Below, piece after piece: positions 1 through 10,970 of a DNA stretch of 64,000 bases. The stretch's first letter is position 1. Every line of letters starts with the position of its first letter. The notes under the pieces were generated by a model. It was not told the DNA's origin and searched no databases. It saw only the letters and a list, made by a program, of their open reading frames with translations. Made by a program: the position numbers and the translations under genes. The stretch comes from Martelella endophytica (GTDB lineage Bacteria; Pseudomonadota; Alphaproteobacteria; Rhizobiales; Rhizobiaceae), in NCBI RefSeq assembly GCF_000960975.1, contig NZ_CP010803.1:2756405-2820404 (forward strand). Direction: 5' to 3'.

Positions 1-1
1 G

Positions 2-505
2 GCGCAGACGCTAGTCGTGCCCTTCGTCGAGACCGCCGACGAGGCGCGCCAGGCCGTGATCTCGACGCGTTATCCGCCGCTCGGTCGCCGCGGTGTTTCC
101 GGCGGCACGCGCGCCAGTCGCTACGGTTTCGCTCCGGACTATTTCACCACCGCCAACGACGAGATCTGCCTTCTTGTGCAGGTCGAGACCCGCGAGGCGG
201 TCGCAGAACTCGATGCGATCGCCGCGGTCGATGGCGTCGATGGCGTGTTTATCGGCCCTGCCGATCTCGCCGCCTCTCTCGGCCACCTCGGCAATCCCGG
301 TCATCCGGACGTGGTGGCGGTGCTGAAGGATGCGCTTGCCCGCATTCTCGCCGTCGGCAAGGCTCCGGGCATTTTGGCCATGAACGCGGAAACGGCGCGG
401 ACCTATGCCGAATGGGGGTATCGCTTCGTCGGCGTCGGCACGGACATGGGGCTTTTCGCAGCCAATGCGAAGGCCGCCCTTGCCGCGGTCGCCAGCCCTT
501 CATAG
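2..505 (+). CDS. HpcH/HpaI family aldolase, 3' part only
   Basis: The C-terminal 167 codons of a class II pyruvate aldolase; the start lies before the window. Enzymes of this family cleave or form 2-keto-3-deoxy acids such as 2-dehydro-3-deoxyglucarate or 4-hydroxy-2-oxoheptanedioate, using a divalent metal. Visible family marks are the [11 protein letters not shown] stretch, the metal-binding Glu in VQVETREA and the metal-binding Asp in [10 protein letters not shown]. The reading frame is open from the first bases. A frameshifted propeller gene follows 33 bases downstream, so the two may have been cotranscribed. The exact substrate cannot be told from this fragment. Confidence 0.85.
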   Translation, partial: AQTLVVPFVETADEARQAVISTRYPPLGRRGVSGGTRASRYGFAPDYFTTANDEICLLVQVETREAVAELDAIAAVDGVDGVFIGPADLAASLGHLGNPGHPDVVAVLKDALARILAVGKAPGILAMNAETARTYAEWGYRFVGVGTDMGLFAANAKAALAAVASPS

Positions 506-538
506 ACGGGTTTGTGGGGAGTCTCGGGAGGAGAAGGC

Positions 539-1365
539 ATGAAGAGCCATGTCGCGGTGTTCGACACCAGTACCGGCACGAGCGAAACCGTTCTGGTCCA
601 CGACGGCCACATAGAGGCGCCGAACTTTACGCGGGTGGTGCTGCGCTGCTGGTCAATGGCGGCGGCAGGCTCTATCGGCTGCCGCTGGATGCGCCGGCCT
701 TGCATGCGATCGACTCCGGCTTTGCGGTGAAGCTCAACAATGACCATGGCATTTCCCCGGATGGGACGACGCTTGCCCTTTCCGACTCGACCGAGGAAGG
801 TCAAAGCGCGATCTATACCGTCCCCGCCGCCGGCGGCACGCCGAAGCGCGTCACTGACAAGGTGCCGTCCTACTGGCACGGCTGGTCGCCGGATGGCGGC
901 ACGCTTGCCTATACCGCCCAGCGTGGCCCGTCCTTCGAGATCTACACATGCCCGGTCGGCGGCGGGGCGGAATTCCAGGTGACCGACGGTTTCGACCATT
1001 GCGACGGGCCAGATTACACGCCGGATGGCAACTGGATCTGGTTCAACGGGGAGAGGGACGGCGTGATCGATCTCTATCGCGTGCATCCCGATGGCAGTGG
1101 GCTTCAGCGGATGACCGATGACGAGCGCGTCAACTGGTTCCCGCATCCCTCGCCGGATGGCGCCAGTGTCCTCTATCTTGCCTATGAGAACGGCACCGAG
1201 GGCCATCCCGCCAACCGTCAGGTCGAATTGCGGATGGTGCCAGCTGATGGCGGTGCGCCACAAATCCTGACATCGCTGTTCGGAGGCCAGGGGACGATCA
1301 ACGTGCCGTGCTGGGCCCCGGATTCGCGACGCTTCGCCTACGTCTTCTTCAGCGAGGTGGAATGA
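539..1365 (+). pseudogene. TolB-like beta-propeller (PD40) protein, frameshifted
   Basis: A clear start (GGGAGGAGAAGG then ATG at 539) opens a frame reading MKSHVAVFDTSTGTSE to about residue 32. Homology then jumps to another frame, from about base 640 to the stop at 1365. The downstream part has the repeated S/TPDG motifs of PD40/TolB propellers (GISPDGTTLA, GWSPDGGTLAY, YTPDGNWIWF, HPSPDGASVLY). The expected TPDGAALLVN at the junction is spelled with one base missing near 631-638, so translation would run into an early stop. Without the shift the protein would have about 275 residues and no signal peptide. A sequencing error is the other explanation. Confidence 0.8.
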
Positions 1366-1691
1366 GCGCGGCCCCTTTGACAGCCACAACCATGACGCAG
1401 CTCGCTCTTGGCTCGAAGACGCCGCGCAGGTGGAAAGTCGCGGGCCGTCGGACGGTGAAGCATGATAGCGCTTCCAGGCGCAAGCGACGTCCAGCATTTT
1501 AAAAGTATCAACATTTATAAGCCATTAGAATTCTTGGCTTTCGTCAGATCGGTCAAAAAAATGTTGAGGAATTGACAATGAAGGCTGGATTTTGATCATT
1601 TGAATCTAATAGGTTTCGAGCACCTTATGGTCGTTTACTCAACAATCTGCACGCTGCCAAAAAGCTGTGCCATTTCGACGAGGAGTTCCAC
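1366..1691. promoter_or_regulatory. intergenic region with probable oppA promoter
   Basis: 326 bases without a credible gene. The half after about 1500 is much more A/T-rich than the surroundings, as expected for a promoter zone. A TTGACA hexamer sits at 1572-1577, but no good -10 element follows at the right distance, so the exact start point is open. The oppA ribosome-binding site is the GAGGAG just before 1692. Confidence 0.35.
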
Positions 1692-3299
1692 ATGAAGAAG
1701 ACTCTCCTGCTCTCCGCGTGTCTGAGCCTTGTGCTCGCCGCCCCAAGCCTTGCCGCCAGCCCGAAGCCCGACGAAAAGCTCGCCGACAACCAGACGATTA
1801 ACTACTGGCTGCTCGATGCGAACAAGACCAAGGATCCGCAGAAGAACTCCGACGTGGAAGGCTCCCACATCGCCCGCCAGCTGTTCGAGGGCCTGTTCAA
1901 CCAGTCCTACGAAGGTGAGCTGGTGCCCGGCGCGGCGCTCAGCTACGACGTCTCCGACGACAAGACAGTCTACACCTTCCATCTCCGTCCGGAGGCCAAG
2001 TGGTCGAACGGCGATCCCGTTACCGCCGACGATTTCGTCTATGCCTGGCAGCGCCTCGCCGATCCGGCGACCGGTTCGACCTATGCCTGGTACGAAGAGC
2101 TGATGAATGTGAAGAACTCCTCGGAAGTGATTGCCGGCGAGATGGAGCCCTCGGAACTCGGCGTCAAGGCCGTCGACGAGCACACATTCGAAGTCACGCT
2201 CAACAGCCCGATCCCCTATTTCATCAAGATGACCACCCACACCTCGACCTTCCCGGTCAACAAGAAGGTCGTGGAGCAGTACGGCGACGAATGGACGCTG
2301 CCGGGCAATCTCGTTGGCAACGGCGCCTACAAGCTCGTCGATGACAAGCTCGGCCAGGACATCACGCTTGAGCGCAACGAGAACTACTGGGGCAATGACG
2401 ACACCGTCATCGACACCATTCATTTCCAGGCGGTCAACGACAAGAACCAGGCGCTGACCCGTTATCTCGCCGGCGAATTCGACTATATCGAGCTGCCGGC
2501 CGGCCAGTTCCCGCGCCTGAAGGAAGAGTATCCGGACCAGGCCCACGCCGTTCCGCGTTCGTGCACTTATGCTTTCCTCTTCAACCTTTCCGACAAGGGC
2601 CCGGAAGCGCTGAAGGATGTGCGCGTACGCAAGGCGCTGTCCTATGCGATGAACCGCGATGTGGTCGTCAACAACATCACCCGCGGCGGCCAGAAGCCCG
2701 CCTATAGCTGGACCTATTACGCCACCGCCGACTTCACCCCGCCGGTAACCGACTATTCGCAGTGGACCCAGGACGAGCGCAACGAAAAGGCCAAGGAGCT
2801 TCTCGCCGAAGCCGGTTACGGTCCCGACAATCCGCTCAACCTGACGCTCTCCTACAACACCTCGGACGATCACAAGAAGATCGCGATTGCCGCCCAGCAG
2901 TTCTGGAAGGCGATCGGCGTCAATGTCACGCTCAACAACACCGAGTGGAAGGTCTATCTGGACGACCTGAAGAACCACAACTTCGACATCGGCCGTTACG
3001 CCTGGTGCGGCGACTATGACGAAGCTTCGACCTATCTCGACTATTTCCGTTCGGGCGGCATGAACTATGGCGGCTTCACCGATCCGGACTACGATGCGAT
3101 GATGAAGGCTTCGCTGACCGCCGAGAACCCGGCGGCCGACTACGACAAGGCCGAACAGATCCTCGCCGAGCAGATGCCGCTGGTGCCGATCTACTTCTAT
3201 TCGACGCCGGTCATGGTGCCGGAGGATGTGAAGGGCCTGCCGGTCGAAAACGTTCTGCAGAACTGGTACGGCAAGGATCTTTACCGGGTTGCCGAGTAA
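1692..3299 (+). CDS. oppA: oligopeptide ABC transporter, periplasmic binding protein OppA
   Basis: A 535-residue solute-binding protein (cluster C, SBP_bac_5) that captures peptides in the periplasm for the OppBCDF importer encoded just downstream. A signal peptide is visible (KK, hydrophobic core, ending at SLAAS). The body follows OppA proteins closely: RQLFEGLF, FHLRPEAKWSNGDPVTADDF, WCGDYDEAS, and a Cys pair (in RSCTYAF and YAWCGDY) matching the disulfide-forming cysteines of enterobacterial OppA. Start chosen by the GAGGAG ribosome-binding site. First gene of a five-gene operon and followed by a stem-loop that may leave it more abundant than the permeases. True oligopeptides are likely but not proven. 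Confidence 0.93.
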   Translation: MKKTLLLSACLSLVLAAPSLAASPKPDEKLADNQTINYWLLDANKTKDPQKNSDVEGSHIARQLFEGLFNQSYEGELVPGAALSYDVSDDKTVYTFHLRPEAKWSNGDPVTADDFVYAWQRLADPATGSTYAWYEELMNVKNSSEVIAGEMEPSELGVKAVDEHTFEVTLNSPIPYFIKMTTHTSTFPVNKKVVEQYGDEWTLPGNLVGNGAYKLVDDKLGQDITLERNENYWGNDDTVIDTIHFQAVNDKNQALTRYLAGEFDYIELPAGQFPRLKEEYPDQAHAVPRSCTYAFLFNLSDKGPEALKDVRVRKALSYAMNRDVVVNNITRGGQKPAYSWTYYATADFTPPVTDYSQWTQDERNEKAKELLAEAGYGPDNPLNLTLSYNTSDDHKKIAIAAQQFWKAIGVNVTLNNTEWKVYLDDLKNHNFDIGRYAWCGDYDEASTYLDYFRSGGMNYGGFTDPDYDAMMKASLTAENPAADYDKAEQILAEQMPLVPIYFYSTPVMVPEDVKGLPVENVLQNWYGKDLYRVAE

Positions 3300-3317
3300 C
3301 GTCGAAACCGACTTCGC

Positions 3318-3343
3318 GGGGGCGGCGGGTTCCGCCGTTCCCC
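3318..3343 (+). promoter_or_regulatory. intercistronic GC-rich stem-loop after oppA
   Basis: Perfect CGGCGG (3323-3328) / CCGCCG (3332-3337) arms with a 3-base loop, flanked by G and C runs that could extend the stem. It begins less than 25 bases after the oppA stop and has no T tract, so it fits a stabilising or partly terminating hairpin between binding-protein and permease cistrons. Confidence 0.5.
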
Positions 3344-3438
3344 AACTGAAGCTCCCCATCCATCTTTGCCCAGCCTCGCCCCATATCAAGACCGGGCGAG
3401 GCGGGCGACGTGGTCCAGAAGGTCGAGCATAGCCGCAC

Positions 3439-4356
3439 ATGACCGGTTACATCATCAAGCGCCTGTTTGTGGCGATCCCGACGATCCTTCTGCTGATCGT
3501 CTTTTCGTTCTTTCTCATGCATGCCGCGCCTGGCGGCCCTTTCACCTCCGAGCGCGCCCTGCCGCCGCAGGTGCTTGCCAACATCAATGCCAAATACGGT
3601 CTCGACCAGCCGCTCATAAAGCAGCTCATCGACTATATCTGGGGCATTGCCACCCGCTTCGATTTCGGCCCGTCCTTCGTCTATCCGGACCAGACGGTGA
3701 ATTCGATCATCGCCCAGGGTTTTCCGGTGACGCTGACCTATGGTTTCCTGTCGGCGATCGTTGCGGTGCTGGTCGGCGTGACGCTGGGTGTCGTGGCGGC
3801 CGTGCGGCACAACACCTGGCTCGACAGCCTCGCCGTCGGCGTTTCCGTCGGCGCGCAGGTACTGCCGAACTTCGTGATGGCGCCGATCCTGGTGCTGGTG
3901 TTCACGCTGTGGCTGCGCTGGCTGCCCGGCGGGGGCTGGGGCGGTCCCTCCTATATCATCATGCCGGTGATCGCGCTTTCGACCTCCTACATGGCCTCGA
4001 TTGCCCGCATCACCCGCTCCTCCATGCTTGAGGTGATGAATTCGAACCACATCCGCACCGCCAAGGCCAAGGGCCTGCCGATGCGGAGGATCGTGATGAA
4101 GCATGCGCTGAAGCCGTCGCTCCTGCCTGTCATTTCCTATCTTGGCCCGGCCTTTGTCGGCATGATCACCGGTTCGGTGGTCATCGATGTCTTCTTTTCC
4201 ACCGGTGGCATCGGCAAGTTCTTCGTCGATTCCGCGCTCAACCGCGACTACGCGGTGATGATGGGCATCACCATCCTGCTCGGCGCGCTCACCATCGCCT
4301 TCAACCTTCTCGTCGATATCCTCTATGCCTGGATCGACCCGAAAATCAGGTACTGA
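3439..4356 (+). CDS. oppB: oligopeptide ABC transporter permease OppB
   Basis: A 305-residue inner-membrane subunit of the BPD_transp_1 family, forming the peptide channel with OppC. It starts with the typical OppB N-terminus (a membrane helix in MTGYIIKRLF...FSFFLMHAAPGGPF, then a YGLDQPL motif). It carries about six membrane spans and the EAA loop that contacts the ATPases (near HIRTAKAKGLPMRRI). The length is normal for the family. It lies 139 bases after oppA, beyond the stem-loop, and 3 bases before oppC. The ribosome-binding site is weak, which fits lower expression than oppA. Confidence 0.93.
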   Translation: MTGYIIKRLFVAIPTILLLIVFSFFLMHAAPGGPFTSERALPPQVLANINAKYGLDQPLIKQLIDYIWGIATRFDFGPSFVYPDQTVNSIIAQGFPVTLTYGFLSAIVAVLVGVTLGVVAAVRHNTWLDSLAVGVSVGAQVLPNFVMAPILVLVFTLWLRWLPGGGWGGPSYIIMPVIALSTSYMASIARITRSSMLEVMNSNHIRTAKAKGLPMRRIVMKHALKPSLLPVISYLGPAFVGMITGSVVIDVFFSTGGIGKFFVDSALNRDYAVMMGITILLGALTIAFNLLVDILYAWIDPKIRY

Positions 4357-4359
4357 GCC

Positions 4360-5286
4360 ATGATCATCGAGAAGCAGAAAATGCACAGCCTTTCCGAGGC
4401 GCTTGCCGAGCAGGCCGAAAAGGGCCACTCGCCCTGGGCCGATGCCCGCGTGCGGTTCTTCAAGAACCGACAGGCCGTCATCGGGCTCTGTCTGCTCGTC
4501 TTCGTCGTTGTCTTCGCGGTCGCGGGGCCGTTCATCGCCCGCTGGCCGATCGACGAGATCGACTTCATGGTGATGGGCGATATCGCGCGCGATGGCGGCC
4601 CTTCGTTTGCGAACGGCCACTATTTCGGCACCGACGACCTCGGCCGCGATCTCTTCGCCCGCACCGTGCTCGGCACCCAGATATCCCTCGCCGTCGGCCT
4701 CATCGGCGCGTCGATCGCGGTCCTGGTCGGCACCATTTATGGCGCGACGTCAGGCTATTTCGGCGGCCGCATCGACAATCTGATGATGCGCACCGTCGAT
4801 ATCCTGCTCGCCATTCCCTACATGTTCGTGCTGATCCTGCTTCTGGTGATGTTCGGCCGTTCCATTGTCCTGCTATTCGTCGGCATCGGGCTTTTGTCGT
4901 GGCTCGACATGAGCCGGATCGTGCGCGGCCAGACGTTGTCGCTCAAGGGGCGGGAATATATCGAGGCGGCGCAGGCAACCGGTGTGGCGCCGCGCACCAT
5001 CATCCGCCGCCATATCGTGCCCAATCTTCTCGGCGTCGTCATCGTCTATGCGACGCTGCTGGTGCCGGGGATGATCCTGTCGGAGAGCTTTATCTCGTTC
5101 CTCGGCCTCGGCGTGCAGGAGCCGCTGACGAGTCTTGGCGCGCTGATCTCGCAGGGGGCGTCGACCATGAACTACGGCACGCTCTGGCAGCTGATCTTCC
5201 CGCTGTTCTTCTTTATCGTCACGCTGTTCTCGTTCTTCTTCCTGGGCGATGGCCTGCGCGATGCGCTCGACCCGAAGGATCGATGA
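4360..5286 (+). CDS. oppC: oligopeptide ABC transporter permease OppC
   Basis: A 308-residue second membrane subunit of the peptide importer. A cytoplasmic N-terminal stretch including the OppC_N segment (FFKNRQAVIGL) leads into the first helix. The marker GTDDLGRDLFAR follows, then the permease domain with the EAA loop at EYIEAAQATGVAPRTII and the FISFLGLGVQEP signature near the end. It overlaps no neighbour but sits 3 bases after oppB and 1 base before oppD, so translation is probably coupled. Confidence 0.93.
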   Translation: MIIEKQKMHSLSEALAEQAEKGHSPWADARVRFFKNRQAVIGLCLLVFVVVFAVAGPFIARWPIDEIDFMVMGDIARDGGPSFANGHYFGTDDLGRDLFARTVLGTQISLAVGLIGASIAVLVGTIYGATSGYFGGRIDNLMMRTVDILLAIPYMFVLILLLVMFGRSIVLLFVGIGLLSWLDMSRIVRGQTLSLKGREYIEAAQATGVAPRTIIRRHIVPNLLGVVIVYATLLVPGMILSESFISFLGLGVQEPLTSLGALISQGASTMNYGTLWQLIFPLFFFIVTLFSFFFLGDGLRDALDPKDR

Positions 5287-5287
5287 C

Positions 5288-6268
5288 ATGGCGCTACTCG
5301 ACGTCAACAATCTGAGTGTCCGCTTCACCACCAATTCCGGACCGGTCTATGCCGTGCGCGGCGTCAACATGCAGCTCGATCGCGGCGAAACGCTCGCCAT
5401 CGTCGGCGAAAGCGGCTCGGGCAAGAGCCAGACCGTTTTCGCGATGATGGGCCTGCTGGCCGCCAACGGCGAGGCCTCCGGCTCGGTGACGTTTGACGGA
5501 ACCGAAATCCTGAATGCCCCGCCGAAGGTCATCAACCCGATCCGCGCCAATCGCATGGCGATCATCTTCCAGGATCCGATGACCTCGCTGAACCCCTATA
5601 TGCGGGTATCGGAGCAGATGGCCGAGGTGCTGCAGCTGCACAAGGGTATGAGCCGCCGTTCCGCCGTTGCCGAAGCCGCGAGGATGCTTGATGCCGTGCG
5701 CATTCCGGACGCGAAATCGCGGGTCAATCTCTATCCCCACGAATTCTCCGGCGGCATGCGCCAGCGGGTTATGATCGCGATGGCGCTGCTCTGTCGCCCC
5801 GATGTGCTGATCGCGGACGAGCCGACCACTGCGCTCGACGTGACGGTGCAGGCGCAGATCATGAAGCTGCTTGCCGACCTGCAGCGCGAATTCGGCATGG
5901 CGCTGATTCTGATCACCCACGATCTCGGTGTCGTCGCCGGTTCGTCGGAGCGCGTGATCGTCATGTATGGCGGGCAGATCATGGAGAAGGGACCGGTCAA
6001 TCCGATCTTCAAGGATCCGACCCATCCCTATACCCGCGGTCTGCTGAACTCCATTCCGCGCGTCGACCGGCAGGATGAGGCGCTGCTGTCGATCCCCGGA
6101 AACCCGCCGAACATGGCGAAGCTGCAGCAGGGCTGTCCCTTTGCCCCGCGCTGCGAATTTGCCGGCGAGGACTGTGTCGAGCATCTCGATCCGCTGACGG
6201 AATTCGCCCCTGGCAGGCTGAGGGCCTGCAACCGCCCGGTCTCCGTGGTCACGGGAGAAAACGCATGA
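5288..6268 (+). CDS. oppD: oligopeptide ABC transporter ATP-binding protein OppD
   Basis: A 326-residue ATPase energising peptide uptake from the cytoplasmic face. Walker A is GESGSGKSQ, the signature [10 protein letters not shown] and Walker [13 protein letters not shown]. The C-terminal oligopeptide/dipeptide region with spaced cysteines ([10 protein letters not shown]...C) identifies the OppD/DppD branch. The frame is open from 5249, but the ATG at 5288 gives the usual [13 protein letters not shown] start, one base after the oppC stop. The 3' end overlaps oppF by four bases (ATGA). Confidence 0.93.
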   Translation: MALLDVNNLSVRFTTNSGPVYAVRGVNMQLDRGETLAIVGESGSGKSQTVFAMMGLLAANGEASGSVTFDGTEILNAPPKVINPIRANRMAIIFQDPMTSLNPYMRVSEQMAEVLQLHKGMSRRSAVAEAARMLDAVRIPDAKSRVNLYPHEFSGGMRQRVMIAMALLCRPDVLIADEPTTALDVTVQAQIMKLLADLQREFGMALILITHDLGVVAGSSERVIVMYGGQIMEKGPVNPIFKDPTHPYTRGLLNSIPRVDRQDEALLSIPGNPPNMAKLQQGCPFAPRCEFAGEDCVEHLDPLTEFAPGRLRACNRPVSVVTGENA

Positions 6269-7290
6269 CGACAGAAACGCTTCTGAAAGCGGATGACGTC
6301 CGCGTCACTTTCGAAATCCACCGCCGCGGCAGCATGCCCTGGACCAAGCCGCAGCCTCTGCATGCCGTCAATGGCGTCAGTTTCGAACTGAAGCCCGGCG
6401 AGACGCTCGGCATCGTCGGCGAGAGCGGCTGCGGAAAGTCGACGCTCGCCCGCGCCATCATCCGCATGGTGCCGGCCACGGGGGCGGCGACATGGGCAGA
6501 CGGGACCAACCTTCTGTCGCTGACACCGAAGGCGATGATGCGCTATCGCAACGACATCCAGATGATCTTCCAGGATCCGCTGGCGAGCCTCAATCCGCGC
6601 ATGCAGGTCGGCGATATCATCGCCGAGCCGCTTCTGACGCATAATCCCGGCATGTCGCGGAGGGAAGCGCGCGAACGGGTCGGCGAGATGATGAGCCGCG
6701 TCGGCCTTCTGCCGAACCAGATCAACCGCTATCCGCACGAATTCTCCGGCGGCCAGTGCCAGCGCATCGGCATTGCCCGGGCGCTGATCGTGCGGCCGAA
6801 GCTGATCATTTGCGACGAGCCGGTCTCCGCACTCGACGTCTCGATCCAGGCGCAGGTGATCAACCTGTTGATGGAGCTGCAGCGGGAGCTTGGCCTCGCG
6901 CTGATGTTCATCGCCCACGACCTCTCCGTCGTGAAGCACATCTCGACACGGGTGATGGTGCTCTACCTCGGCCGGGTGATGGAGGTGGCGCCGAGCGCCG
7001 ATCTCTACACCAACCCGCAGCATCCCTACACGCAGGCCCTTCTCTCGGCCGTGCCGATCCCCGATCCGGATATCGAGCGCAGCAAGAAGGTGCTTGCGAT
7101 CGAGGGTGACCTGCCGAGCCCGCTCAATCCGCCATCGGGCTGCGTCTTCCGCACCCGCTGCCCGCGCGCCACTTCGCTCTGCGCCGAGAAGGAACCGCCG
7201 CTCGCGCCCGCGACAGGCAATGAAGCGCATCAGGTGGCGTGTCATTATCCCGGCCCGGCGAAGGCGGAGGAGTTGCAGGAGGCTGTGTAG
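6265..7290 (+). CDS. oppF: oligopeptide ABC transporter ATP-binding protein OppF
   Basis: A 341-residue partner ATPase of OppD. Walker A is GESGCGKST, the signature FSGGQCQRIGIA (Cys where Arg is commoner) and Walker B LIICDEPVSALD; the C-terminal Cys motif (GCVFRTRCP) is typical of OppF. It starts inside the last codons of oppD and ends the operon. A palindrome that could end transcription lies 24 bases after the stop. Confidence 0.93.
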   Translation: MTTETLLKADDVRVTFEIHRRGSMPWTKPQPLHAVNGVSFELKPGETLGIVGESGCGKSTLARAIIRMVPATGAATWADGTNLLSLTPKAMMRYRNDIQMIFQDPLASLNPRMQVGDIIAEPLLTHNPGMSRREARERVGEMMSRVGLLPNQINRYPHEFSGGQCQRIGIARALIVRPKLIICDEPVSALDVSIQAQVINLLMELQRELGLALMFIAHDLSVVKHISTRVMVLYLGRVMEVAPSADLYTNPQHPYTQALLSAVPIPDPDIERSKKVLAIEGDLPSPLNPPSGCVFRTRCPRATSLCAEKEPPLAPATGNEAHQVACHYPGPAKAEELQEAV

Positions 7291-7314
7291 GGAGAGCCCG
7301 CAAAGCCCCCAACC

Positions 7315-7339
7315 AATCTCCCCCCTTGAGGGGGAGATT
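7315..7339. repeat. palindromic intergenic element / bidirectional terminator candidate
   Basis: Two perfect 10-base arms, AATCTCCCCC at 7315-7324 and its complement at 7330-7339, with a 5-base loop. It sits between the converging oppF and sugar-ATPase genes, where a shared terminator is useful. Palindromes of this CCCC...GGGG kind recur between rhizobial genes; two related hairpins occur in this window (37724-37762, 62034-62055). Confidence 0.5.
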
Positions 7340-7373
7340 GAATTGAGAGGGCGGAGCAAATCGTCAACTCAGA

Positions 7374-8426
<1,053 letters not shown>

Positions 8427-8427
8427 A

Positions 8428-9723
8428 CTATTCTCCTTCAGCCTGCAGCATGTCGTCGCCCATCGCCCAGGCGAGATGAATGGCCGCCGTCCAGGTAAAC
8501 AGCTTGCCGCCCAGACCCTCGCCGGAAAGCGGATCGAAATATTCATAGAAGCCGGATTTTTCGACGGCCTTGCGGGTATCGCCGCGCAGCCGCTCTGAAA
8601 GCGCCGTCTCGCCTTTTTCCGCAAGGCCGATGGCGATCATGTAGTTGACCACCGACCAGATCGGCCCGCGCCAGTAGCGCCGGCTTTCGAACCGGTCGTC
8701 GCGCGGATCCCAGCTCGGGAAGCCATAGGTGCAGCGGTCTAGAACGGCAGCGATTTCGGCAATCGAGCGCGCCTGCTGCTCCGGCGTTCCGGCATCGCCG
8801 TAGAGCGCCATGGCGGAGGCATTGGTGAAGGCCGTCGACAGTCCGCCGGAGCGCAGGTCCTTGGCGACGAAACCGCCGACCTCCTCGCTCCAGAAACTGC
8901 CGCAGCCTTCCTTCGAGCGCTTCAGCCATGCCTCGCATTCTGCGCGGATACCGGGTTCATCGAATTCATCGGCAAGTTCGGCCAGATCGCGATCGCCACG
9001 CATCAGCGCAAACTGGACGCAAGGGTCGACCATGAAGAATGGGCCGTTGCGCGCGATCTCCAGATGGTCCCATCGGCATTCATGGCCGAATTTCACGATG
9101 GCGAGGTAGCGGTTATATTGCTCCGCCGTCGGCCGTTCGGACGGATCGACATGGGTGATATCGCGGCGCGGAAGATCACCGAGGTCCTCCGGCACGGCCA
9201 CCTCAGCCATCCCGATATCCCAGTCCGGGCAGTTGTCGCGGCCGGATTCCCACGGGTGGATGATGCCGACGACGCCGGTTTCGTCCGGGTCGCGGTAGGT
9301 GTGGAACCAGTGGTGCCACCTGAAGAGCCTGTCGAACAGCGCTTTCGCCCTGGTGCGATCCATCGCGCCGCCGGTCTTCAGCATCGTCAGCATCGCGCTT
9401 GCGGCGACCGGCGGCTGGGAATGGCCGGAAGAGGGGGGCACGGTGTTCGATTTCCACATTTCCGGGCCGGGGAAATAGTCGGGATCGGTCTTGTGGAAGA
9501 TGATGTGCGGCACCATGCCGTCGGCCCACTGGCCGGAAAACAGTGTCTCGATCTCCTGCCATGCCCGATCGCGATCAAAGGTGGCAAAGCCGAGGGCCGC
9601 GAAGACGGAATCCCATTCCCACTGGTAGGGGTAGAGCCGTGCTGTCGGCACGGTGTAGCCGCCCCGGTCATTCATCCGCAGAATGTCGATCGCCTGTTGC
9701 TTGAGGGAGGCGTGCATGGTCAT
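8428..9723 (-). CDS. GH63/mannosylglycerate-hydrolase-like glycosidase
   Basis: A 431-residue cytoplasmic enzyme of the (alpha/alpha)6-barrel type. The ordered motifs [23 protein letters not shown] (probable acid Asp), YWRGPIW and [15 protein letters not shown] match GH63 and MGH1-like proteins, which include mannosylglycerate and glucosylglycerate hydrolases. There is no signal peptide, so it acts on imported substrate. Its start overlaps the permease stop by four bases; a second ATG at 9717 has the better-spaced AAAGG and may be the true start. Being inside the transporter operon, it very likely cleaves what the transporter imports. Glucosyl- or mannosylglycerate and alpha-glucosides are possible; the sequence does not decide. 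Confidence 0.75.
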   Translation of the reverse strand: MTMHASLKQQAIDILRMNDRGGYTVPTARLYPYQWEWDSVFAALGFATFDRDRAWQEIETLFSGQWADGMVPHIIFHKTDPDYFPGPEMWKSNTVPPSSGHSQPPVAASAMLTMLKTGGAMDRTRAKALFDRLFRWHHWFHTYRDPDETGVVGIIHPWESGRDNCPDWDIGMAEVAVPEDLGDLPRRDITHVDPSERPTAEQYNRYLAIVKFGHECRWDHLEIARNGPFFMVDPCVQFALMRGDRDLAELADEFDEPGIRAECEAWLKRSKEGCGSFWSEEVGGFVAKDLRSGGLSTAFTNASAMALYGDAGTPEQQARSIAEIAAVLDRCTYGFPSWDPRDDRFESRRYWRGPIWSVVNYMIAIGLAEKGETALSERLRGDTRKAVEKSGFYEYFDPLSGEGLGGKLFTWTAAIHLAWAMGDDMLQAEGE

Positions 9724-10970
9724 CCTTTCACGCTGCCGGCGGTGAGCCCCGCCACGAGGAAGCGCTCGAACCAGAGGAAGACGAACAGCACCGGCACGGT
9801 GGCGATGACCGCACCCGCCATCAGATGCTGGCGTGGCACTTCGGAGGAATTGAGCGAGACGACACCACGCGAGAGCGTGAACATGTCGATGTCATCGAGA
9901 AACATGAAAGCGAACAGGAATTCGTTCCACGCGATCATGAAGACGTAGAGCGCGACGGAGGCCAGCGCCGGCAACGCCAGGGGAAGGGTGATCTTCATGA
10001 TCACGCCCGGCCGTTTCAGCCCGTCCATCAGGCCGGCTTCTTCGAGCTCCGAGGGCAGGCCGCGGAAATAGCCCTGCAGCATGTAGAGCGCGACGGGGAT
10101 GGTGGTCGCCGGATAGACGATCATCAGACCGAGAAGCGAGTTGCGAAGTCCGAACTGCGAGAATACCGAATAGAGCGGGATCACCAGCACGATGGCCGGC
10201 ACCATGTAGATCAGCAGGATCGAGCGCGACAGGAAGGCCTGTCCGGGAAATCTCAGCCGCGCCACAGCATAGGCGCCGGGCACGGCGAAGACCAGCGTGA
10301 TGATCACGGTCGCGACCGAGACGATCGCCGAATTCATCAGGAAGGTGCCGAAATAGTATTTGGTGAACAGCTCGATATAGGAGCTGAACAGGCCGGACAG
10401 TCCCTGACCGAGATCGATGGAGAGATCGAGCGGATTGGCGACCAGCGATTGCTGGTTCTTGAACGACGTCATCACCATCACATAGAAGGGCAGCGCCACG
10501 ACGATGGTGAAGAGCGTCAGCCCGAGCCCCTTCATGAAGCGCAGGAAGATGATTTCGAGGTGATAGCGGCCGATATTGCCGGCGCGCTGATCATGAAGGC
10601 CAGCAATGATTGACCACCAGACCGCAGCCAGGAAGCCGACGAGCGCCAGCACCTGCAGACCGGTCGTGTAAAGCATCGACAGGCCAAAGGGTTCGCCGAA
10701 TGTCAGAAGCATCAGCACGGCGAAAACCGCGATGATCAGGGCAGCCTGCACTTTTGCGCCACGGGCCCTTGGCCGGTCGCGTGTCTTCACCGGCGCCAGC
10801 ACGTAGATTGCAGCGCCCACGGCCCCGGCGAGGGCCGCGATCAGGATTTGCGGTGCGCTCGCCTCTCCGGCGAACAGCGTGAAGATCAGGCCGATGACGA
10901 TCATCCAGACAGCACCCCAGAAGGCCCCGAGCAGGACGGCAGCGATGAAACCGGTTCCGATGCGCATCAT
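9720..10970 (-). CDS. sugar ABC permease (MalG type) with extra N-terminal membrane domain
   Basis: A 416-residue inner-membrane protein. Residues from about 145 on are an ordinary MalG-type permease (TLFTIVVALPFYVMVMTSFK, the EAA loop with EAGLMDGLKRPGVIMKI, and a C-terminal [11 protein letters not shown]). The first 130 or so residues are additional and contain about four hydrophobic segments joined by a short Arg-rich loop. Typical MalG-type subunits are near 280 residues. It overlaps both neighbours by four bases (ATGA), so translation is coupled. The role of the extra domain is unknown. Confidence 0.85.
   Translation of the reverse strand: MMRIGTGFIAAVLLGAFWGAVWMIVIGLIFTLFAGEASAPQILIAALAGAVGAAIYVLAPVKTRDRPRARGAKVQAALIIAVFAVLMLLTFGEPFGLSMLYTTGLQVLALVGFLAAVWWSIIAGLHDQRAGNIGRYHLEIIFLRFMKGLGLTLFTIVVALPFYVMVMTSFKNQQSLVANPLDLSIDLGQGLSGLFSSYIELFTKYYFGTFLMNSAIVSVATVIITLVFAVPGAYAVARLRFPGQAFLSRSILLIYMVPAIVLVIPLYSVFSQFGLRNSLLGLMIVYPATTIPVALYMLQGYFRGLPSELEEAGLMDGLKRPGVIMKITLPLALPALASVALYVFMIAWNEFLFAFMFLDDIDMFTLSRGVVSLNSSEVPRQHLMAGAVIATVPVLFVFLWFERFLVAGLTAGSVKG

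Noticed and set aside
1635..3440. Minus-strand open frame of 601 codons opposite oppA
   Set aside because: Opposite strand of a clear oppA gene; in this high-GC codon pattern the antisense frame is stop-poor. No domain, ribosome-binding site or plausible composition.
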